In this document: one piece after another, positions 23,910 to 36,238 of the stretch
Layout: every line of letters starts with the position of its first letter
How positions within the stretch are numbered: position 1 is the stretch's first letter
NCBI GenBank assembly: GCA_949752795.1
Contig: OX457063.1
Location: 65,557,783 to 65,621,782, forward strand
Direction of reading: 5' to 3'
DNA from: Hyperoodon ampullatus
Taxonomy: Eukaryota > Chordata > Mammalia > Artiodactyla > Ziphiidae
DNA: 64,000 nt
Translations under genes and position numbers: made by a program
Notes under the pieces: generated by a model
Told to the model about the DNA's origin: nothing
The model's database searches: none
The model's input: the letters and a program-made list of their open reading frames with translations, nothing else

Positions 23910-23917
23910 CTATTTAT

Positions 23918-24207
23918 GACCACACACCAGATAAAAGGTTAATATCCAAAATATATGAAGAACTCGTACAACTCAATAGCCAAAAAGTGAACAATCTGGT
24001 TTAAAAATGGGCACAGGGGCCTCCCTGGTGGCGCAGTGGTTGAGAGTCCGCCTGCCGATGCAGGGGATACGGGTTCGTGCCCCGGTCTGGGAGGATCCCA
24101 TATGCCGCGGAGCGGCTGGGCCCGTGAGCCATGGCTGCTGAGCCTGCGCATCCGGAGCCTGTGCTCCGCAACGGGAGAGGCCACAACAGTGAGAGGCCCG
24201 CATACCA

Positions 24208-24246
<39 letters not shown>

Positions 24247-25309
24247 GCACAGGACCTGAATAGACATTTTTCCAAAAAAGACATACAGGTGGCCAACAGG
24301 TACCGGGAAAGGAGTTCAGCCTCGCTAATCATCAGGGAAATGCAAATCAAACCACAATGAGATACCACCTCACACCTGTAAGAGTGGCTGTTATCAAAAA
24401 ATAAATAAACAACATGTGTTGGCAATGGTGTGGAGAAAAGGGAACCCTAAGGGTGAATGTAAATTGGTACATCCATTATGGAAAACATTATGGAAAAAAT
24501 TAAAAATAGATCTACCATATGGCCCCACATCTGCATATATATATCCCACTTCCGGGAATATATTGGAAGGAAATGAAATCATTATCTCAAAGTGATACCT
24601 GCACCCCCATGCTTATTGCAACATTATTCACTATAGCCACAACATGGAAACAACCTAAGTGTCCATTGATGAATGAATGCATAATGAAAATGGGATATAT
24701 ATGTGAAAATGTGATATATACATATCACATATATATTTACATGTGACTGTATATCTATATGTATGTATATATGAATATTATTCAGCCGTAAAAAGAGAAG
24801 GAAATCCTCCCATTTGTGACAACATGGATGGACCTTGAGGGCATTATGCTTAGTGAAATATGTCACACAGAGAAAGACAAATACTGCATGATCTCACATA
24901 TATGTGAAATCTTTAAAAAAAAATCAAACTCATAGAAACAGAGATTAGAAGGGTGATTGCCAAGGGCTGGGAAGTAGGGGAAATGGGGAGATTTTGGTCA
25001 AAGTATACAAACTCCCAGTTATAAGAGGAATAAGTTCTTGGGATCTAATATTTAGCATGGTGCCTATAGTTAACAATACTATACTATATACTTGAAAGTT
25101 GCAAAGGGAGTAGATCTTAAATGTTCTCACCACAAACACGCCCACACACACACACAAAACTGTAATTAAGTGAGGTGATAGATGGGTTAACTAACCTTAC
25201 TGAGGTAATCATTTTGCACTATGTGTATCAAATTATCACGTTGTACAGAAATATACCAATTATATCTTAACAAAGCTGAAGGAATAAAACATCCTCTGAG
25301 GGAAAAAAT
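23918..25309 (+). mobile_element. 5'-truncated L1 insertion, sense, carrying a SINE
   Basis: Sense L1 ORF2 C-terminal blocks run in order: 'atccaaaatatatgaagaac', 'gggcacaggacctgaatag', 'ggaaatgcaaatcaaacc', 'gagataccacctcacacctg' and 'aaagacaaatactgcatgat'. The 3' UTR and A-rich end lie near 25300. A probable TSD AAAAGCTA(T/C)TT is at 23905-23915 and 25310-25320. A TA-rich expansion at 24690-24775 disturbs ORF2. A cetacean SINE splits it at 24018-24238. Confidence 0.9.
24018..24238 (+). repeat. CHR/CHRS-type cetacean tRNA SINE nested in L1
   Basis: Full-length CpG-rich copy with intact box A (TGGCGCAGTGG) and box B (GGTTCGTGCCC) motifs and an A tail of about 30. The 15-bp TSD AAAAATGGGCACAGG (24003-24017 and 24239-24253) consists of L1 sequence, proving insertion into the older L1. 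Both-strand frames here are shadows. Confidence 0.96.
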
Positions 25310-25324
25310 AAAAGCTACTTGTTA

Positions 25325-26745
25325 ATATGTGAAATTATTTATGTTCTACGTTTATATCAAAGGGTGAATATTCACTACAGATAACATGAATGTCTTTGAT
25401 TATGAGCTGCTGGCTGGACACCATTGACTGGTGTTAGTGGTAAAATTCAATAAATGCATGAAATTATCTTTCTAAATCTGAAAAACTCAAGATTCCTAAA
25501 TACATTTGTCCCCAAGAGTTTCTAAGACAGGTGTATAAAATCTATAGAATGAGATATGAAGGAAATTATAATGGTGTTCATCTGTGGAGAGAGAGATGGG
25601 GCTTTTATTTTTCACTTTACAACCTGCAGTGCTCTTTGAATTTTACCAGCATTATGAATTACTTTAATAAATTTTTTAAAATTACCTGAGAAATAAACAT
25701 ACGATGGATTATCTCTGTGCTATGGGAAAAAATCAGTTGGCTTTTTGCTCTGTCTCATGACTTTTAAGTGGGTAGTACTCTCAACCAAGAGTCCAGAGAA
25801 AGGGGAGCATACTATGAGCTAGAGTGGGTAGGATGGACTGCATAAATCTGGGTCTTGGGGCTAAGTTTTAAAATGTGAGGGGTTAGAGAACAAGAAAGTC
25901 AATGAAGAGCAAACCAGAAGGAAGGGTTATATTATATGAAAATACATATAGTGTATAATTTGTTTGGGGCTTCTTGCTAATTGTACAAATCTGTTTATTT
26001 TTACTTTATATTATGCAGTTATACTTTAATCTCTATGTATGGGACTTGAAAATATTCAACAATGTGTAATTAGTAGAACTTTCCTTGCTTTATTCCACAT
26101 TAGTTAATTAATGGATTTTACATAGCTTGCGTGTCATACAGTTTTGAAGACATGAAATAATGACATTGTACTGTGTTTTTGCTTCACCCAGATAACTACT
26201 CTAATAGGCTTAAATTATAAGATTTCATTTCTTCTAAGTGAAATGTGTGACTAGAAACAATTTTGTGATCTTGCTATATACCTACTTCTTGTTTTACATT
26301 TTTAGCAGTCAGTTAATTTTTTTAAGTTGCCTATAAGCATCACTTGACTATTAGTTATTTTTATAGATTCTTTTGTCTGTCACTTATATGGACTCTTCAT
26401 TCCCCAACTTTTCTGTTTAATTACTTGTTTTTCTTAGAAACTTTAAACCAAAACTTTTCATAACAAAGCAAATACTTTCATGAAGTATAAAGTTAATAGA
26501 AATAGTGTCACCAAGTGCCTCTCTTCTATAAGTTATAGTAAAAGAATTTATTTAAAGCAAATTAAATTTTAATTAAATGTCTCCAGTAATGCTTCTGCAT
26601 AGGATTTATTAAACATCTTTTTGTATTTAATGTAAAAAGTTTCCAAATCCAAATGTGATTTTTAACCCTTATTATTACTTCTCTTTTTATTAATATTGGT
26701 ATAATATATTGTAACTTCTTCATTTGATTTCTCCAAGAATACAGA
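25325..26745. other. Unassigned AT-rich DNA
   Basis: No gene, RNA or clear repeat is recognised. Frequent stops occur in all frames. Confidence 0.45.
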
Positions 26746-26757
26746 AGGTTTTTTCTT

Positions 26758-27135
26758 CCAGGTCTATTGAGATATAATTAACATATAACACTGTATAAGT
26801 TTAAAGTGTACAGCATAATGATTTGACTTAAGTACATCATGAAATGATTACCACAATAAGTTTAGTGAACCTCCATCATCTCATATAGGTATAAAATAAA
26901 GAAATGTATTTTACTTGTGATGAGAAAGAACGCTTAGGATTCACTTTCCCAACAACTTTCACATATAACATACAGCAGTTTAATCATATTAATCATGTTG
27001 TATATTACATCCCTAGTATTTATTTACTTTATAACTGGAAGTTTGTACATTTGACCACCTTCATCCAGTTTCCTCTGTCCTTCCCCTTTCCTCTGTTAGC
27101 CACAAATCTGTTCTCTTTTTCTTTGAGTATATTTG
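26758..27135 (-). mobile_element. Older L1 3' UTR fragment, inverted
   Basis: 'tctattgagatataattaac', 'gattaccacaataagtttag', 'ccctagtatttatttacttt' and 'ataactggaagtttgtaca' are the antisense 3' end of an L1MA/L1M-type element. It directly abuts the 3' end of the full-length L1 at 27138, and the flank beyond the other end of that L1 (34380 onward) does not continue it. It was therefore already 5'-truncated, or lost its 5' part. Confidence 0.8.
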
Positions 27136-27469
27136 GTTGTTTGTTTTTTGAAGTATAATTGACCTACATCACTAGATTAGTACCTGGTGACAACATAGTG
27201 ATTCCATATTTCTTTTCATTACAAAATGATCACAGTAAATCTAGTTACTATGTCACCATACAAATACATTATTACTCACTATATTTCCCATACTCTCTAT
27301 TTCATTCCCATGTTTCATTTATTTTGTAACTGGAAGTTTGTACCTCTTAATTTCCCTCACCTATTTCACTCATCCTCCTCCCCTCCTCCCCTCTGGCAAC
27401 CACCTGTTTGTTCTCTGTATCTAAGACTCTGTTTTGTTTTGTTATGTTTGTTCACTTATTTTGTTTTTT

Positions 27470-30400
27470 AGATTCCACATATCGGTGAAGTCATATGGTA
27501 TTTGTCTTTCTCTGTCTAATTCATTTCACTTAACATGATACCCTATGGGTCCATCCATGTTGTGTCAAATGGAAAGATTTCATCCTTCTTTATGGATGAG
27601 TAATATTCCACTGTGCATGTGTGTATATATATACCACGTCTTCCTTAGCCATTCATCTGTCAGAGGGCACTTAGGCTACTTCCATATCTTTGCTATTGTG
27701 AATAATGCTTCTGTGAACATTATATGTATATAATGTGCATATATCTTTTTGAATTAGTTTTTTTGTTTTCTTTGGGAAAATATCCAGAAGTGGAATTGCT
27801 GGATCATATGGTAGTTCTAATTTTTTGAGATAATTCTATACTGTACTCCACAGTGACTACAGCAATTTACATTCTCACCACCAGTGCTTAAGTGTTCCCT
27901 TTCCTCCACATTCTAACACTTGTTATTTGTTGTCCTTCTGGTAATAGCCATTTTGACAGGTGTGAGGTGATATCTCATTGTGGTTTACTCATGATTAGTG
28001 ATGTAGAGCATCTTTTTATGTGCCTGTTGGCCATCTGTATGTCTTCTTTGGAAAATTTTCTATTCAGATTCCCTGCACATTTTTTAATAGGACTTTTTTT
28101 TTTCCTATTGAGTTGTATGATTTCATTGTGTATTTTAGATATTAACCCCTTATCATATATATTGCTTGCAAATGTTTTTCTCCCATTCAATATGCAGCTT
28201 TTTCATTTTGTTGATAATTTCCATTGCTGTGCAAAAGCTTTTTGGTCTGATATATTTCCATTTGTTTATTTTTGCTTTTGTTTCCCTTGCCTGAGGAGAC
28301 ATGTCCAAAAAAATATTGCTAAGACTGATGGCAAAGAACATACTCTCTTTGTTTTCTTCAAGAATCTTTATGGTTTCAGCTCTTATATTTAAGTCTTTAA
28401 TCCATTTTGAGCTTATTTTTGTATATGGTGTGAGAAAGGAGTCCAGTTTGATTTTTATGCATATAGCTGTCCAGTTTTCCCAGCACCACTTATTGAAGAG
28501 GCTGTCTTTCTCCATTGTATATTCTTGCCTCCTTCATCAAATATAGGGTGACCATATGTGCATAGGTATATCTCTGGGCTTTCTATCCTGTTCCATTGAT
28601 CTATATTTCTGCTTTTGTGCCAGTACCATACTGTCTTGATTACTGTAGCTTTGTAATATACTCTGAAGTCCAGGAGCCTGATTCCTCCAGCTCCATTTTC
28701 CTTTCTCAAGATTGCTTTGGCTATTCGGGGACTTTTGTGTTTCCATACAAATTGTGAAATTTTTTGTTCTAGTTCTGTGAAAAATGCCAGTGGTCATTTC
28801 ATAGGGATTGCGTTGAATCTGTAGATTGCCTTGGGTAGTATAGTCATTTTCACAATGTTGATTCTTCCAATCCAAGAACATGGTATATCTCTCCATCTCT
28901 TTGTATCATCTTTGATTTCTTTCATCAGTGTCTTACAGTTTTCTACATACAGGTCCTTTGTCTCCTTAGGTAGGTTAATTCCTAGGTTTGTTTTTGTTGT
29001 CGTTGCAATGGTAAATGGGAGTGTTTCCTTAATTTCTCTTTCAGATTTTTCATCTTTAGTGTATAGGAATGCAAAGATTTCTGTGCGTTAATTTTGCATC
29101 CTGCTACTTTACCACATTCATTGATTAGCTCTAGTAGTTTTCTGGTAGCATCTTTAGGATTCTCTTTGTATAGTATCATGTCATCTGCAAAGAGTGACAG
29201 TTTTACTTCTTCTTTTCTGATTTGGATTCCTTTTATTTCTATTTCTTCTCTGATTGCTGTGGCTAAAACTTCCAAAACTATGTTGAATAATAGTGGTAAC
29301 AGTGGACAACCTTATCTTGTTCCTGATCTTAGAGGAAATGGTTTCAGTTTTCACCATTAAGAATGATGTTGGCTCTGGGTTTCTCCTATATGACCTTAAT
29401 TATGTTAAGGTAAGTTCCCTTTATGACTACTTTCTGGAGGGTTTTTATCTTAAATGGGTGTTGAATTTTGTCTAAAGTTTTTCTGCATATATTGAGATAA
29501 TCATATGGTTTTTATCCTCCAATTTCTTAACATGGTGTATCACATTGATTGATTTACATATATTGAACAATCCTTGCACTCCTAGGATAAACCCCACTTG
29601 ATTATACTGTATGATCCTTCTAATGTGCTGTTGGATTCTGTTTGCTAGTATTTTGTTGAGGATTTTTGCATCTATGTTCATCAGTGATATTGGCCTGTAG
29701 TTTTCTTTCTTTGTGACATCTTTCTCTGGTTTTGGTATCAGGGTGATGGTGGCCTCGTAGAATGAGTTTGGGAGTGTTCCTCCCTCTGCTATATTTTGGA
29801 AGAGTTTGAGAAGGATAAATGTTAGCTCTTCTCTAAATGTTTGATAGAATTCACCTGTGAAGGCATCTGGTCCTGGGCTTTTGTTTATTGGAAGATTTTT
29901 AATCACAGTTTCAATTTCAGTGCTTGTGATTGGTCTGTTTATATTTTCTATTTCTTCCTGGTTCACTCTTGGAAGGTTGTGCTTTTCCAAGAATTTGTCC
30001 ATTTCTTCCAGGTTGTCCATTTTATTGGCATAGAGTTGCTGGTAGTAATCTCTCATGATCCTTTGTATTTCTGCAGTGTCAGTTGTTACTTCTCCGTTTT
30101 CATTTCTAATCTTATTGATTTGAGTCTTCTCCCTTTTTTTAATTGATGAGTCTGGCTAATGGTTTATCAATCTAGTTTATCTTCTCAAAGAACCAGCTTT
30201 TAGTTTTATTGATGTTTGCTATTGTTTTCTTCATTTCTTTTTCATTTATTTCTGATCTGATCTGTATAATTTCTTTCCTCTGCTATCTTTGAGGGGTTTT
30301 TGTTCTTCTTTCTCTAATTGATTTAGGTGTAAGGTTAGGTTGTTTATTTGAGATGTTTCTTGTTTCTTGAGGTATGACTGTATTGCTATAAACTTGACTC

Positions 30401-31270
30401 TTAGAACTGCTTTTGCTGCATCCCATAGGTTTTGGGTCTTTGTGTTTTCATTGTCATTTCTTTCTAGGTAGTTTTTGATTTCCTCTTTGATTTCTTCAGT
30501 GACCTCTTGGCTATTTAGTAGTGTATTGTTTAGCCTCCATGTGTTTATATTTTTTACAGATTTTTTCCTGTAATTGATATCTAGTCTCATAGCATTGTGG
30601 TCAGAAAAGATACTTGATATGATTTCAGTTTTCTTAAATTTACCAAGGCTTCATTTGTGACCCAGGATATGATGTATCCTGGAGAATGTTCCATGAGCAC
30701 TTGAGAAGAAAGTGTATTCTGTTGTTTCTGGATGGAATGTCCTATAATTATCAGTTAAGTCCATCTTCTTTAATGTGTCATTTAAAGCTTGTGTTTCCTT
30801 ATTTATTTTCATTTTGGATGATCTGTCCATTGGTGAAAGTGGGGTGTTAAATCCCCCTACTATGATTGTGTTACTGTCGATTTCCCCCTTTATGGCTGTT
30901 AGCATTTTCCTTATATATTGAGGTACTCCTATGTTAGGTGCATAAATATTTACAATTGTTATATCTTCTTCTTGGATTGCTCCCTTGATCATTATATAGT
31001 GTCCTTCTTTGTCTCTTGTAATAGTCTTTATTTCAAAGTCTATTTTGTCATATGAAAATTGCTACTCCAGCTTTCTTTTGATTTCCATTTGCATGTTATA
31101 TCTTTTTCCGTCCCCTCATTATCAGCCTGTATGTGTCCCTAGGCCTGAAGTGGTCTCTTGTAGACAGCATATATATGGGTCTTGTTTTTTTATCAGTTCA
31201 GCCAGTCTATGTCTTTTGGTTGGAGCTTTAATGCATTTACGTTTGAGGTAGTTATCATTATGTTTGTTCC
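27470..31270 (-). pseudogene. L1 ORF2 (endonuclease/reverse transcriptase), broken
   Basis: Read on -, the start shows NVNALKLQPKDIDWLN with in-frame stops (degenerate EN N-terminus). The endonuclease follows in the 30651-30992 frame (NIYAPN, then DRSSKMKINK and EYTFFSSAHGTFSRIHHILG). The reverse-transcriptase region is in the 29472-30056 frame ([49 protein letters not shown]). The catalytic FADDM motif appears as [10 protein letters not shown] in the 28982-29275 frame. The C-terminal region lies at 27975-28896. The full family protein is about 1,275 residues. Here it is divided among many frames by frameshifts and stops. ORF2 proteins nick DNA and reverse-transcribe L1 RNA at the target. Confidence 0.92.
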
Positions 31271-31359
31271 TATTACCATTTTCCTACTTGTTTTGGGTTT
31301 GTTTTTGTAGGTCTTTTCCTTCTCTTGTGTTTCCTGCCTAGAGAAGTTCCTTTGGCATT

Positions 31360-32226
31360 TGTTGTAAAGCTGGTTTGGTGGTGCTGAATTCTGTTATCTT
31401 TTGCTTGTCTATAAATGTTTTAATTTCTCTGTCAAATCTGAATGAAATCCTTGCCAGCTAGAGTAATCTTGGTTGTAGGTTTTTCCCTTTCATCACTTTA
31501 AATCTGTCCTGCCACTCCCTTCTGGCTTGCAGAGTTTCTGCTGAAAGTTCAGCTGTTAACTTTATGGGGATTCCCTTGTATGTTATTTGTTGTTTTTCCC
31601 TTGCTGCTTTTAATATTTTTCTTTGTATTTATTTTTTGATAGTTTGATTAATATGTGTCTTGGCGTGTTTCTCCTTGAATTTTTCCTGTATGGGACTCTC
31701 TTTGCTTCCTGGACTTGATTGACTATTTCCTTTCCCGTATTAGAGAAGTTTACAACTATAATCTCTTCAAATATTTTCTCAGTCTCTTTCTTTATCTCTT
31801 CTTCTTCTGGGACCCCTATAATTTAAATGTTGGTGCATTTAATGGTGTCCCAGAGGTCTCTGAGGGTGTCCTCAGTTCTTTTCATTCTTTTTTCTTTATT
31901 CTGCTCTGTGGTAGTTATTTCCACTATTTTATCTTCTAGGTCACTTATCCTTTCTTCTGCCTCAGTTATTCTGCTATGGATTCCTTCTAGAGAATTTTTA
32001 ATTTCATTTATTGTGTTGTTCATCATTGTTTGCTCTTTAGTTCTTCTAGCTCCTTGTTAAACGTTTCTTGTATTTTCTCCATTCTATTTCCAAGATTTTG
32101 GATCACCTTTACTATCATTACTCTGAATTTTTTTTCAGGTAGACTGCCTAGTTCCTCTTTATTTGTTTGGTTTGATGGGTTTTTACCTTGCTCCTTTATC
32201 TGCTGTGTGTTTCTCTGCCTTCTCAT
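31360..32226 (-). pseudogene. L1 ORF1 (RNA-binding protein), broken
   Basis: The start ATG is at 32226-32224 (MRRQRNTQQIKEQGKNP). The coiled-coil segment follows in a second frame (31823-32026: EIKNSLEGIHSRITEAEERI, DLEDKIVEI, then EQNKEKRMKRTEDTLRDLWD). The C-terminal domain is recognisable near 31480-31570 (LSAETLQARREWQD, FKVMKGK), followed by degenerate residues to about 31360. Predicted length is near 290 residues, typical of the family. Frameshifts between the first and second blocks and stops in the C-terminal part inactivate it. The protein would normally coat L1 RNA as a trimeric chaperone. Confidence 0.88.
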
Positions 32227-32734
32227 TTTGCTTAACTTACTGTGTTTGGGATATCCTTTTCACAGGCTGCAGGTTCATAGTTCCCGTTGTTTTTGGTGTC
32301 TTCCCCCTGTGGCTAAAGTTGGTTCAGTGGCTTGTGTAGGCTTTCTCGTGGAGGGGACTGGTGCCTTTTGTTCTGGTGGCTGAGGCTGGATCTTGTCTTT
32401 CTGGTGGGCAGGACTGCGTCTGGAGGTGTGTTTTGGGGTGTTTGTGACCGTATTTTGTTTTTAGGCAGCCACTCTGCTAATGGGTCAGGTTGTATTCCTG
32501 TCCTGCTAGTTGTGTGGCATAGGGTGTCCAGCACTCTAGCTTTCTGGTCGTTGAGTGGAACTCGGTCTTACCATTGAGATGCAGATCTCTGGGAGAGATT
32601 TTGCTGTTTCATATTACATGGAGCCGGGATATCTCTTGTGGACCAGTGTCCTGAAGTTGGCTCTCCCACCTCAGAGGCACAGGCCGGACACCCAGCCAGA
32701 GCCCCAAGACCCCTGTCAGCCACGTGGCTCAGAG

Positions 32735-32777
<43 letters not shown>

Positions 32778-34380
32778 AAAGAAAAGAAAGTTATTAAAAT
32801 AAAAAAATTTTAAATTATTAATAATAAAATCTTGAAAAGTAATTTTAAAAAATAGAAAGAAAGAAGAGAGCAGCGAAACCAAAAAACAAATCCACCAATG
32901 ATAAGCAGCACTAAAAACTATACACACACACACACAAAAAAAAATGACAGACAGAACCCTAGGACAAATGGTAAAAGCAAAGCTATATAGACAAAGTCAC
33001 ACAAAGAGGCATATACATACACACTCATAAAAAGAGAAAAAGGGAAAATATATTTATATCTATATATTAAAAGGAAGAGAGTAACCAAATCAATAAACAA
33101 ATCCACCAATCATAATAAACTCTAAGTACTAAACTAAGATAAACATAAAACCAGACACAAATTAGATGCAGAAAGGAAACCCCAAGTCTACAGTTGCTCC
33201 CAAAGTTCACCTCCTCAATTTGGGATGATTCGTTGTCTATTCAGGTATTCCACAGATGCAGGGTACATCAAGTTGATTGTGGGGATTTAATCCGCTGCTC
33301 CTGGGGCTGCACGGAGAGATTTCCCTTTCTCTTCTTTGTTCGCACAGCTCCTGGGGTTCAGCTTTGGATTTGGCCCCACCTCTACATGTAGGTCACCTGA
33401 GGATGTCTTTTCTTCGCTCAGACAGAAGGGGCTTAAAGGAACAGCTGATTCGGGGGCTCTGGCTCACTCAGGCCAGGGGGAGGGAGAGGTACGGAATGCA
33501 GGACAAGCCTGTGGTGGCAGAGGCTGGCGTGACGTTGCACCAGCCTGAGGTGCGCTGTGTGTTCTCCTGGGGAAGTTGTCCCTAGATCACGGGACCCTGT
33601 CAGTGGCGGGCTGCACAGGCTACCAGGAGAGGAGGTATGGATAGTGACCTGTGCTTGCACACAGGCTTCTTGGTGGCTGCAGCAGCAGCCTTAGTGTTTC
33701 ATTCCCGTCTCTAGTGTCCACGCTGATAGCCGTGGCTCGCATCCATCTCTGGAGCTCGTTTAGGTGGTGCTCTGAATCTCCTCGCGCACCCCGAAACAAT
33801 GGTCTCTTGCCTCTTAGGCATTTCCAGACTCCCTCCCGGCTAGCTGTGGTGCACTTGCCCCCTTCAGGCTGTGTTCACACAGTCAACCCCAGTCCTCTCC
33901 CTGGCATCTGACCTCCGAAGCTGGAGCCTCAGCTCCCAGCCCCCACCCGCCCTGGCGGGTGAGCAGACAAGCGTCTCGGGCTGGTGAGTGCTGGTCGGCA
34001 CCTATCCTCTGTCCCAGAATCTCTCCACTTTGCCCTCTGCACCCCTATTGCTGTGCTCTCCTCCATGGCTCCGAAGATTCCCCCTCACCACCCCACATCT
34101 CTGCCCATAAAGCGGCTTCCTAGTGTGTGGAAACCTTTCCTCCTTCACAGCTCCCTTCCAGAGGGGCAGGTCCTGCCCTATTCTTTTGTCTCTGTTTTTT
34201 CTTTTTTCTTTTGCCCCACCCAACTACGTGGGGAGTTTCTTGCCTTTTGGGAAGTCTGAGGTCTTCTGCCAGCGTTCAGTAGGTGTTCTGTAGGAGTTGT
34301 TGCACATGTAGATGTACTTCTGATGTATTTGTGGGGAGGAAGGTGATCTCCAAGTCTCACTCCTCCTCCATCTTGAAGGT
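32227..34380 (-). promoter_or_regulatory. L1 5' UTR / internal promoter region
   Basis: About 2.15 kb lies upstream of ORF1 in the L1 orientation. The outer part (about 33280-34380) is GC-rich with scattered CpGs, unlike the rest of the window, and the inner part (32800-33180) is T-rich on -. A (GAAA)n tract sits at 32735-32790. In L1 biology this region holds a pol II promoter with a start site near the element end (here about 34380). Activity in this copy is not established. Frames on both strands (33277-33585, 33984-34259 and others) are non-coding shadows. Confidence 0.8.
32735..32790. repeat. (GAAA)n microsatellite inside the L1 5' UTR
   Basis: A tandem AAAG/GAAA run of about 13 units, drifting to AAAAG at its right end. 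On - it reads as CTTT repeats. It generates the spurious KERKKERK frame. Confidence 0.95.
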
Positions 34381-34405
34381 CTCCTGATCACAGTATCTTT
34401 ACATG

Positions 34406-34600
34406 GGTTTTTTTTGTAAAGATTTTTTTGCTGTAGACCATTTTTAAAGTCTTTATTGAATTTGTTACTGTATTGCTTCTGTTTTATGTTTTTTTTTGGC
34501 CACGAGGCATGTGCGATCTTAGCTCCCCAACCAGGTATCAAACACTCACCTCCTGTATTAGAAGGCAAAGTCTTAACCACTGCACCGCCAGGGAAGTCCC
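34406..34600 (-). repeat. Cetartiodactyl tRNA-derived SINE (older type), inverted
   Basis: On + it runs T-rich tail, GTAGACCATTTTTAAAGTCT, TTTGGCCACGAGGCATGTGC, 'agctccccaaccaggtatca' and CGCCAGGGAAGTCCC, the reverse of the GGGACTTCCCTGG... SINE. It is flanked by TCTTTAC(A/G)TG at 34396-34405 and 34601-34610, a probable TSD with one mismatch. It lies just outside the L1 5' end. Confidence 0.88.
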
Positions 34601-34610
34601 TCTTTACGTG

Positions 34611-36235
34611 TTATTTTAATATAATTTTCATTCCAAAAAGAAAAGTAAAGCTATAAAACTACTTACTTCCAGCTGCAAGCATTAGCCAATTTCTTCATCC
34701 TAAACAGGACCTATAGACTGATTTTCATACAAATCAGTTGCTATTGCTATGTTATTGTCACGTATATGTACCTACCCATCATCCCTTTCTATCTCCAATG
34801 TTGAGTGTACTACTTATGAAAGAATTCTGAATTCTCTTTTTTCTCATACTTCAAACATACCACATTATTTTATACAAACTATTCAAGAGATAGCAGTTTC
34901 TATAAAATGATTGGGAAGCTCATATTTTGCTAAATTACCTAGATCCAATTATATTTTATACTTTATATTATTAAGCTTTCTAGTAATAAACTTATATTAT
35001 GATCTTAAAAAACCAAAACAAATAAAAGAATTTTTAATAGTGTTGTTGTGATTTACCACATATTAAAGTAAATATTGGGAGCTGCTTGAATTTATCTCAT
35101 GGTCATTTCCTAGAATCTAGTAATCATATTATTATGTTATATTTATAAATTGAAATTTACTTATTTTACTTATGTTGCCCAATAGGAATAAGACAGAAAG
35201 TATAAAAAATATATAACTAAATAAATATTGGTAATTGGGTAAGAATTTTATCCTGTTACAATTTATTTTCTATGAATATTAAAGTGTTTCTTGCTACATA
35301 TATAAAGCTTTTTGAGTCTTCTTATAAATTTTCAGTATATGTATAAATTTTCATATATATATATGAAGATTATGCAGTTGTAATTTCACTGTAGACTTTC
35401 CCAAACCACTGGAGTAAATTTCTCTCTTTACCCGTTGCTGACTAGTTGTGATTTACCAATGGAAGCAGTCATTCAGTTGATCTTAACACCTGAATCATCA
35501 AGCCAATTTAAGTATTCTAGATAGTAATATCTTCAGCCCAAGCCTAACTGGAACATCAGTATGGGACCCAAGTAAATGAACATAGATTTTGGTGGACTTT
35601 GCTGTCTCTTTTCTTGTTTGTTTTTTGCTCTAAAATTCACCTTTTCTATGTTAAAACTTCAGGTTCAAATTCAGACATTCTAATTTCTTCATTCTTTCAT
35701 TCTTCTGATTGAATCTTCAATTTTAAATTTATTCCAGTTCCCAAATACCGTTGTTCACAGTGATCCTGTTGTAGTGGTTGTAGATTGGTTTATAAATATT
35801 TCCTAACTTAATTTGGAATAAAAAGAATTTGGACTTTGAATTTAGAGGGAAAAAAAATACCAGATTAACTCTTTAGGACTATTTTCAGCATCTGATTGGA
35901 ATTTTTAATTTTTGTTATGTGTTTGAAGTAAGGACAAACTATAGTCTAAACCAGGTTTAGTCTATCATTTGATTCTTTTCTTATGTTTCTTTACTTATCC
36001 ATACTAATTATATGTGTTCCATGTTTTAGATTTTTGTGTATGTGCTTAGATTTTTAAACGTGAAGTGTCTGAAGAACTTTATTACTACTTTCTTTTAGCT
36101 ATATCTTACAAGATCAATGTGGTTATTCACAGTCACAAACAGAAATAGTTCCCTAGGATAGTTCATCTTAGCAGTTTATTTTTAATACTTTAGAGATTGA
36201 AAATTCTCTGATAAAATGAGTTCATTCTTCTTCAT
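34611..36235. other. Unassigned AT-rich DNA
   Basis: No gene or clear repeat. Short TA-rich stretches occur near 35340-35370. No feature is claimed. Confidence 0.45.
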
Positions 36236-36238
36236 AGA

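Larger units (their letters stand above)
27138..34380 (-). mobile_element. Structurally full-length L1 retrotransposon, inverted and inactivated
   Basis: About 7.2 kb. Read on -, the order is: 5' UTR starting near 34375-34383 (GATGGAGGAGGAGTGAGACT, then a GATCACCTTCCTCCCCAC block), a GC-rich 5' UTR to about 32230, ORF1 (32226 to about 31360), a short inter-ORF gap, ORF2 (about 31270 to 27470), and a 3' UTR ending in the complement of an A-rich tail at about 27138. The 5' start and the ORF order are those of cetartiodactyl L1s. Both ORFs contain several stops and frameshifts, so it cannot mobilise. No convincing TSD was seen: AGTATATTT near 27128 and AGTATCTTT near 34392 are only a weak match. 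Confidence 0.92.

Noticed and set aside
28153..32226. Long - frames read as a host gene
   Set aside because: They carry L1 endonuclease, reverse transcriptase (FADDM) and coiled-coil ORF1 signatures, and are disrupted.
33277..34259. Possible CpG-rich gene promoter or exons in the GC-rich block
   Set aside because: The block is the 5' UTR of the antisense L1 at 27138-34380, and frames on both strands do not resemble proteins.
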